Positions 58,595-64,000 of a DNA stretch of 64,000 bases are shown here, one piece after another. A program made the translations under genes and the position numbers. The first letter of the stretch is position 1, and every line of letters begins with the position of its first letter. Source of the DNA: Xanthoparmelia taractica (Eukaryota > Ascomycota > Lecanoromycetes > Lecanorales > Parmeliaceae); NCBI GenBank assembly GCA_033085395.1, contig JANQBS010000019.1, positions 186,001 through 250,000 of the forward strand, read 5' to 3'. The notes beneath the pieces were generated by a model. That model was given only the letters and a program-made list of their open reading frames with translations. It did not search any database and was not told where the DNA came from.

Positions 58595-61097
58595 TTGTTG
58601 CGACCGTCAGTCCTGGATCTGTAGGGATATGCTATTAAAAAAAAATAAAAGACCTGGACAATGAAGACAATAGAAATAGAGGGTTGGTGATGGTGGACGT
58701 CGGTTGTAGTGATACCGATGGCCGCAGAAGGCCGAGTATTGATCAAATGGATAGAAGAGGAGATCCTCGAGACGGTGACATATATAAGATATGGAATATA
58801 GCCTGGTACAGGTCTGCGCCCTTCAGCCAATATGGTATGGGTGGTATTTTAACACGGGGGTATTCGACATATAGAAAGTAGGCGAGATGGCTACGACGGG
58901 AGAGGCAGAGGAGCGTAGCATTCATACATACAGGGTTACTCACGGCTATAGTTCGAGAGCTACACCTTTGCTTACTCTGATACAGTATCTATGCCTGGGG
59001 ATCTTTCAAGGCTTAAGCTTAGATAGACCCCACAACTAGTCAGCAAAACAGACTTCTAATAGATTTCCAGCTCTGACAGATAGGACGACTCACTTAAGGC
59101 TCTATCAGCCAGTATGGCACGACTTACATTGACCGCGACTATGCCAGGGGTTGTCAATGGACGGTCATTAGCACATTTACGGGCGAAGCGTGATATGCAA
59201 GGCGGAGGTGGCCAAGAGGATGACTTTACTACAATGACGAGGTGCGGTGGCGTTGCTACAGACGGCAAAGCCAGCATAATTGTAGGGAAGGGTGCGTGAA
59301 TAACCAATCATTGGCCAATGTTGCAAGCTCTTGCCGCGACCCCGGTATAAACTTGGCGTTTCCTCAGTTGATTCTTGTGCCTCGCTGGGCAAACTAACTC
59401 CAGGGGGCTGTCTTTTTGCTCCAGACCCAGATGGAAACTTTCAAATTCTTGCTAGATCAACGGCATAGGCATCATTATTACTATAATTAACCGGGCACCA
59501 GCTGACCGGACCGGTTTAGTGCACTAGCTGAGAAGAAGCTGGGAGGAATATGCAAAGATTGGAGTAGGAAAATTAAATTTATAGGATGAGTAAGGCGTCG
59601 GAAATGACTTGAGGCCTTTGGAGACCGTCGGAGAGTAACGTAAGCACGAGATATGCTTGAGACTGGAAGCTATGAAACATAGAGCGTTGTTAAAATTCAC
59701 AAGCACGTTGCGGGTGGAAGGCCTGGGGCATCAAAAATGAGCGAATATAGCTCTGATTCGACGAAGCATCTCGGAGCTAGAGGTTGAGCAGAAGGTCGAG
59801 GACGAAGGGCAGCCGTACCAGGCACATGGATTTGTTTCAACCCAGCAAAAGCCTTTTCACGGCCCAGCCTCGGTAAGATCCTTTAGTGTTTGAAGTCGCA
59901 TCTCTGCGCGCTTTGATGACAATGCCATGGCCTGAGGTAATACCTTAGTGCCAACTGCTTAGTAGCGGATATGCTATTTTGGCATAGCGGCGTAGGCCAG
60001 AGAGGAAAGCGCAATCACGCATGCGTTAAGCGAGTGGCCTACGGCGTTAGGCAAAGAGTAAGTTAGATGGCGTGGCATCATCTCATTTGGCCTTTCTGAC
60101 ATCTTGCCCTTGTGGAAGGTGTGATCAGGCGTCCAAGGGGTGCTTTGTAGCGGGAACCACATTCGGACCCAATAAACCGAGCCCAATGCCTCAGGCAAGT
60201 ACTGAAGATAGTTCTTGTTCCCTTCCATCTCATCATTCTCATGGTAATACCCCCAATCGGTTCTCTCAGCTGACCAATCTGTGTTAGGAGGATGGTTAGT
60301 GAATTCATGTGAGTATACGTGGTCATTGGTGCGAGTAATGGGACTGTGAAGAAGTTCAGCTCAGCCGAGATGCCGCCAAGTATGACTGCGTTTATCCCTG
60401 TAGAACTCTGGAAATAAGTTGGTTAGGAAAGTAAGGTAACACCTAAATGACCGCTTAAGCTAGATCTGGCATCAGCCCTGTCATTTTACCATCTCAGCAC
60501 ATGCCCCGCCCTATAAGGTACAAAGTACCTTACCTACGAAGTAAGATAGATAGGTACTTTACACTTCAGAACAACGTCTCGCTAAGCGCACAAGGCTGAA
60601 ACAAACGTCAACATCCATGCACCGGAATACCTTACGTGGTAAAGTACGAAGTACTTTATGTCAGGTACTATATCAACCACCTTGCATAAGGTATACGCTA
60701 ATTATAATTATCCAGGGCATTTTTGCTCTTGACATTAGCTACCTTAATTTCTGCTCAGGCCGTCGGTAACCCCGACAGAGCATCGAAATCAACCAACATC
60801 ATTACATGATGACCAATCAGTTCCTACTGCCTCCTTAACTACTATGCCTTCTCAGTGATCATGATGACTCCACCAACAGCATAGCTACCGTGAATACTAT
60901 CAACTTCCTTTGCTTCCTGGCTCCAGGTCAACCGACCGAGTGGACGTTCTTGAGTACCGCAACGAGCATGACGGTGTTCCCCGTCCTGCTCGATCTATGC
61001 TGCTTCATCCGACACATTGTACTCGTACTCACGCTCGATGGGAACCTTTTGAAAACGTTGATTCTGTCCCAAAGAAGCCGCTATCCGATCCATTAGT
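58595..61097. other. Long intergenic region with palindromes and weak frames
   Basis: About 2.5 kb. Minus-strand frames near 59974-60420 include a hydrophobic stretch (INAVILGGISAELNFFTVP) but no clean exon structure. A plus-strand frame at 60910-61101 overlaps the PalB stop by a few bases; I do not recognise it. Two hairpin palindromes AAGGTAC-aaa-GTACCTT (60515-60531) and AAAGTAC-gaa-GTACTTT (60641-60657) lie in an A+T-rich part. No gene is confidently called. Confidence 0.4.
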
Positions 61098-63808
61098 CTA
61101 GGTCCAGTCCCCTACTTTTATCGGCCCATCGCTGAAAATATCAACGTCTACATACTCAGCCAATTGAAGCATGGAGCATTCTAGACGCTCCAGCACAAGC
61201 CAGAGCCCTCTGTCCTCACACATACCGGGTTCGATGTCGACATCACGGATCCAAATTCCGCCTTGACCATCAAGGATTTCATCGTCCCCACTGACCGCGA
61301 TTGTTCTCTTTGGTGGTGGTCCGCCGTGACAAAGCCTGACTTTCAAGAGTGCTCTGGCGCTTTTGTTATATCTCGAATGTTCTACACGTGATTTAGCGCT
61401 GATGGAGATCCTATTCAGACGGTGAGATATTAGCGGTGCCGAAAGGTATTTACTTCCGGGTGCTAGTAAGGCAGATTGTAATCTAGTAACGAATCGTCCA
61501 GCCGTTGCTACAGGTATTTGGTTGACGGCGCAGGCTGACATAGTACTGACGCGCAACGTAAACCTGCCCAGCTGGCCCTGCTCGAAAGTCGAGCAGACGA
61601 TCGTATACACCCCAGCTTGCACGTCCTTTAACTCGGCAAAGGCGTACCCCTTCCTGTACTCACCACTGTCTCCAACGATGTCTCGAGTTTTGATAGAACA
61701 GATCTGCTTCCCATTGGCCCAAACCAGCTTGACATGGACAGGATAGCATTCATGGGAATTCTCGAGCAAGATTGCAACTTTCGAAGTCCCAGCTAAATGA
61801 AGACTAAATTGAGGGTTGGTGTGATATGACGAGCTGCTTGCGTTGCCTCCAGCGGTCAAAGTTGTCCACACGCCCTGCTGCAATACAGTATGGGCGTATC
61901 TGTCTTGAGCTTCCACTAAACTCAAAGGTCCAAGAGAGAACGCAGACAAAGTGAAAGTATTGACTGATTGAGGAAGGCCCTGTCCAGAAACCACAACAGT
62001 AGAAGCTCTCCCAGCGGAGAGCTCTAGCTTAAGTAGAGTATTAGGCGAGTCAACATATGGACCATGCACGGCGGCCTCGTCACTCAAGTAGACTCTTTCT
62101 CCCTTACTGTCGAAAGCATACAAACTAATAAAGCCGTTGTCAACAGTATCGCTTTTTACAGAAGGGTTCGGGTCATTGTCTGAATCGTCATCCCTCGAAG
62201 TAAAGTGCCTGCTTAAAAGAACCCACACAGTACCACCAATCCTACTGCGCACCTCGTACTGCGGGTTGGATACAAGTGAGCCTTCAGGACTACTAGAACC
62301 AGCGAGGTTCCATTTGAAGTGGATGTCTTCTCTGTGAGAAAACAAGCCGGGATTCCAGTTGAGGTACATCGACTCAAAGCTTTGGAATATCTCGTTCAGA
62401 CCCATCCAAAATGTACCGGGTGCAAGAGGCTCTGTGTCAACTGTGCTGGTTGTTTGCATATCAGGCAGGCAAATACTTTGATTTCCTTCAGCGCCCTTTA
62501 CGATAGCATTGCTGCGATAAGTATTGCCCTTCCAGACAGTTCCCTGGGACCAAGGATTCTTCACAAGGAAAAGCTGTTGACCTTCAAGCTCTTTCATATC
62601 AATCACGGCATAGTCATGCTCGCCAGCCAAGCCAAGGCCTTCTTCTTCGTTTGGTGTCAACTTGCCGGTCCCTAAGGTGATGAGTACATCGCCGTATTGA
62701 AAAGCACTGAACGTTCGGCGCCAAAGGGCATTGCCTGCTATGTCATCACTAGGAGTGCAGGGACTATTGTCAGCATAGACGTTCCGCAAACGATGGATCA
62801 GAGGAATAGAAGGGCATGGTGATCCTACCTTTGTAGAAATATCTGCTCCGGTATCCATCCTGTTAGAACCCACAAATCCGTTCCTGAATTGCTCCCCGGG
62901 AAATCGTAGCCACCCCTTACTTTGAGGTATGCTTTCTCAACAAGGGCAGGCCACAGCAAGCTAGGATTGTTTCGATCAGTAACATGCAACACCCGGGAAG
63001 TACGGGAGACGGGGAGACGATCGTCTATGGTTACGGTTCGAGGGCAGCCATTGAAGTGCAATCGAAGAATATACTTTCCATTGGGCGACATCACTGGTTG
63101 CTTCAAGTCCATGTTGTAAGGGTAGATATTGCGAGTAATGATCTTGGATGCCATCAGCCAAGAAAACATGATACAACTGAGGAAATGCGACGTTACATCA
63201 GCATTTGCGCGCTCACTTCTTGCAGTAGCCGCGCAGAGACTCGCAACGACGGAGCAGTCCGTGGTGATATCCTGAACGAGATCGATCCTATGATGAGCCA
63301 GCATAGTCGAAAACCTTGCCTGGGCAGGACCAGATGTGGACAGAAGCTCATTTGGCCTTCGCCACGCATCGAAAACATCGAGCTGTACTGCTGACAAGGG
63401 AAACTTGGCATTGTCTCTGAGCAGATTAGATACCGCGAACAATACAGCATTGCATTTCACTGCCGCTCACACCTACATGAAATGAGGCTGGCCAGACATT
63501 TGCTCGAATTCGGAAGGAAGTGGAGGAGAGGTCCAAGGTGGAAAGCGAGCACTGTGTAATTTGGAGGCTTCCAAGAGAATAATTTTCTCACGAGTGGTCA
63601 ATTTGCGTTCCGATATGGGCTCCTTGAGTTCGTTCGCTTTTTTTACGGATTCGCTAACAGATCTCATTCCCTTTCCGCTTGATTTTTGAAGTGGAGAGGC
63701 AGTTTGGCCTGTCATGTTGGGAAGGAGAGGTCGCTGCACTCTCGGAGAGATTGGTTGACCTGTGGCTATGTGCCGGTCTACACATAGCATATCATTCCTT
63801 CTCACCAA
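61098..63808 (-). CDS. palB: Calpain-like cysteine protease PalB/Rim13, 5' end uncertain
   Basis: Protease of the ambient-pH signalling pathway that activates PacC/Rim101 with ESCRT partners. Exons seen: up to 63808-63477, 63417-62829, 62748-61098. SERKLTTREKIILLEASKL and FPPWTSPPLP match the family before the protease core. The catalytic cysteine is in DLVQDITTDCSVVASLCA, the histidine in LAGEHDYAVIDMKE, and the asparagine in LFLVKNPWSQGTVWKGN; all are present. The C-terminal calpain D3-like beta domains follow (LSLVEAQDRYAH, TIVCSTFEQGQLGRFTLRVS). PalB proteins usually begin with an MIT domain, which is not found in the visible 200 bp upstream, so the first exons probably lie beyond the window. 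Confidence 0.9.
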
Positions 63809-64000
63809 GGATTGGAGTAGTCGTCAGCAATTGTAGTATTAGGATAGTGCTTTAAAGCACAGCTGATAGATGGAAGTAGCAGTCGTGAACAATGATTGGT
63901 AGTGACGCTAGGCCCTTTTCATCAACCTCGGCTGAACGTAATTTGATAATGACCGAAGCTGGGGAGATTGGTTTTATCGTAATAAGGGCTTGCTGCAAAT

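Noticed and set aside
59974..60420. Minus-strand hydrophobic frames as a membrane protein gene
   Set aside because: Frames do not join at convincing splice sites and I recognise no family. Could be a decayed gene, but I cannot support it.
60910..61101. Small plus-strand gene overlapping the PalB stop
   Set aside because: Two frames are open over the same region, neither with a domain, and no upstream exon could be joined.
1..64000. tRNA genes, rRNA and CRISPR arrays
   Set aside because: I saw no convincing A-box plus B-box pairs, rRNA-like tracts or regularly spaced repeats. A tRNA scan was not possible by eye, so a single tRNA could be missed.

Overview
This window looks like nuclear DNA of a filamentous ascomycete (Pezizomycotina). 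Nearly every gene is broken by short GT..AG introns, mostly 45-160 nt. It carries PalB, a COP9 signalosome subunit 1, a fungal G-gamma with a CCTIM tail, a DUF2406-type protein and a pogo/Fot-like DNA transposon. The class within Pezizomycotina cannot be fixed from the sequence alone. I find about 24 protein genes, roughly one per 2.7 kb on both strands. I see no rRNA, tRNA, CRISPR array or secondary-metabolite cluster.

Layout, 1-23 kb: LYRM5-like LYR protein (-), Yju3-type monoglyceride lipase (+), mitochondrial Trm61-like tRNA methyltransferase (-), COP9 subunit 1 (+), glucose-6-phosphate dehydrogenase (-), a 787-bp pogo/Fot deletion derivative just upstream of it, ribosomal protein eL33 (+), DUF2406-like protein (+), Vma21 (-), Fun30/SMARCAD1 remodeller (+), SelW/Rdx thioredoxin-like protein (-), G-protein gamma (-). 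Layout, 23-46 kb: eIF3a (+), a fungal protein of unknown function (-), Naa20 of NatB (+), a low-complexity protein (-), mitochondrial ATP synthase delta (-), an acidic DUF2457-like protein (+), a leucine-rich-repeat protein (+), PP1 phosphatase (+). Layout, 46-64 kb: a 309-bp MITE, dUTPase (+), pyridoxal kinase (-), Vezatin-like membrane protein (-), APH-type kinase (+), two C2H2 zinc-finger genes facing each other, and the calpain PalB (-) running toward the right edge.

Most genes are housekeeping functions with no shared pathway: translation (eL33, eIF3a), mitochondrial function (ATP synthase delta, LYR protein, tRNA methyltransferase), protein modification and turnover (Naa20, CSN1, PP1, PalB), nucleotide and cofactor supply (dUTPase, pyridoxal kinase, G6PD), and signalling (G-gamma). 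Several genes are head to head over short gaps: Vma21/Fun30 (161 bp), Trm61-like/CSN1 (332 bp), G-gamma/eIF3a (368 bp).

Many exons are very short, so several genes are nearly invisible to single-frame ORF calling. I rebuilt them by joining reading frames at GT/AG sites. In most models the summed exons are a whole number of codons and the joined protein matches its family, but exon edges are inference until transcripts are seen. I found no convincingly new biological system. The best leads are two TA-flanked inverted-repeat elements sitting directly upstream of core metabolic genes, several 10-28 nt exons, and a convergent pair of related zinc-finger genes.
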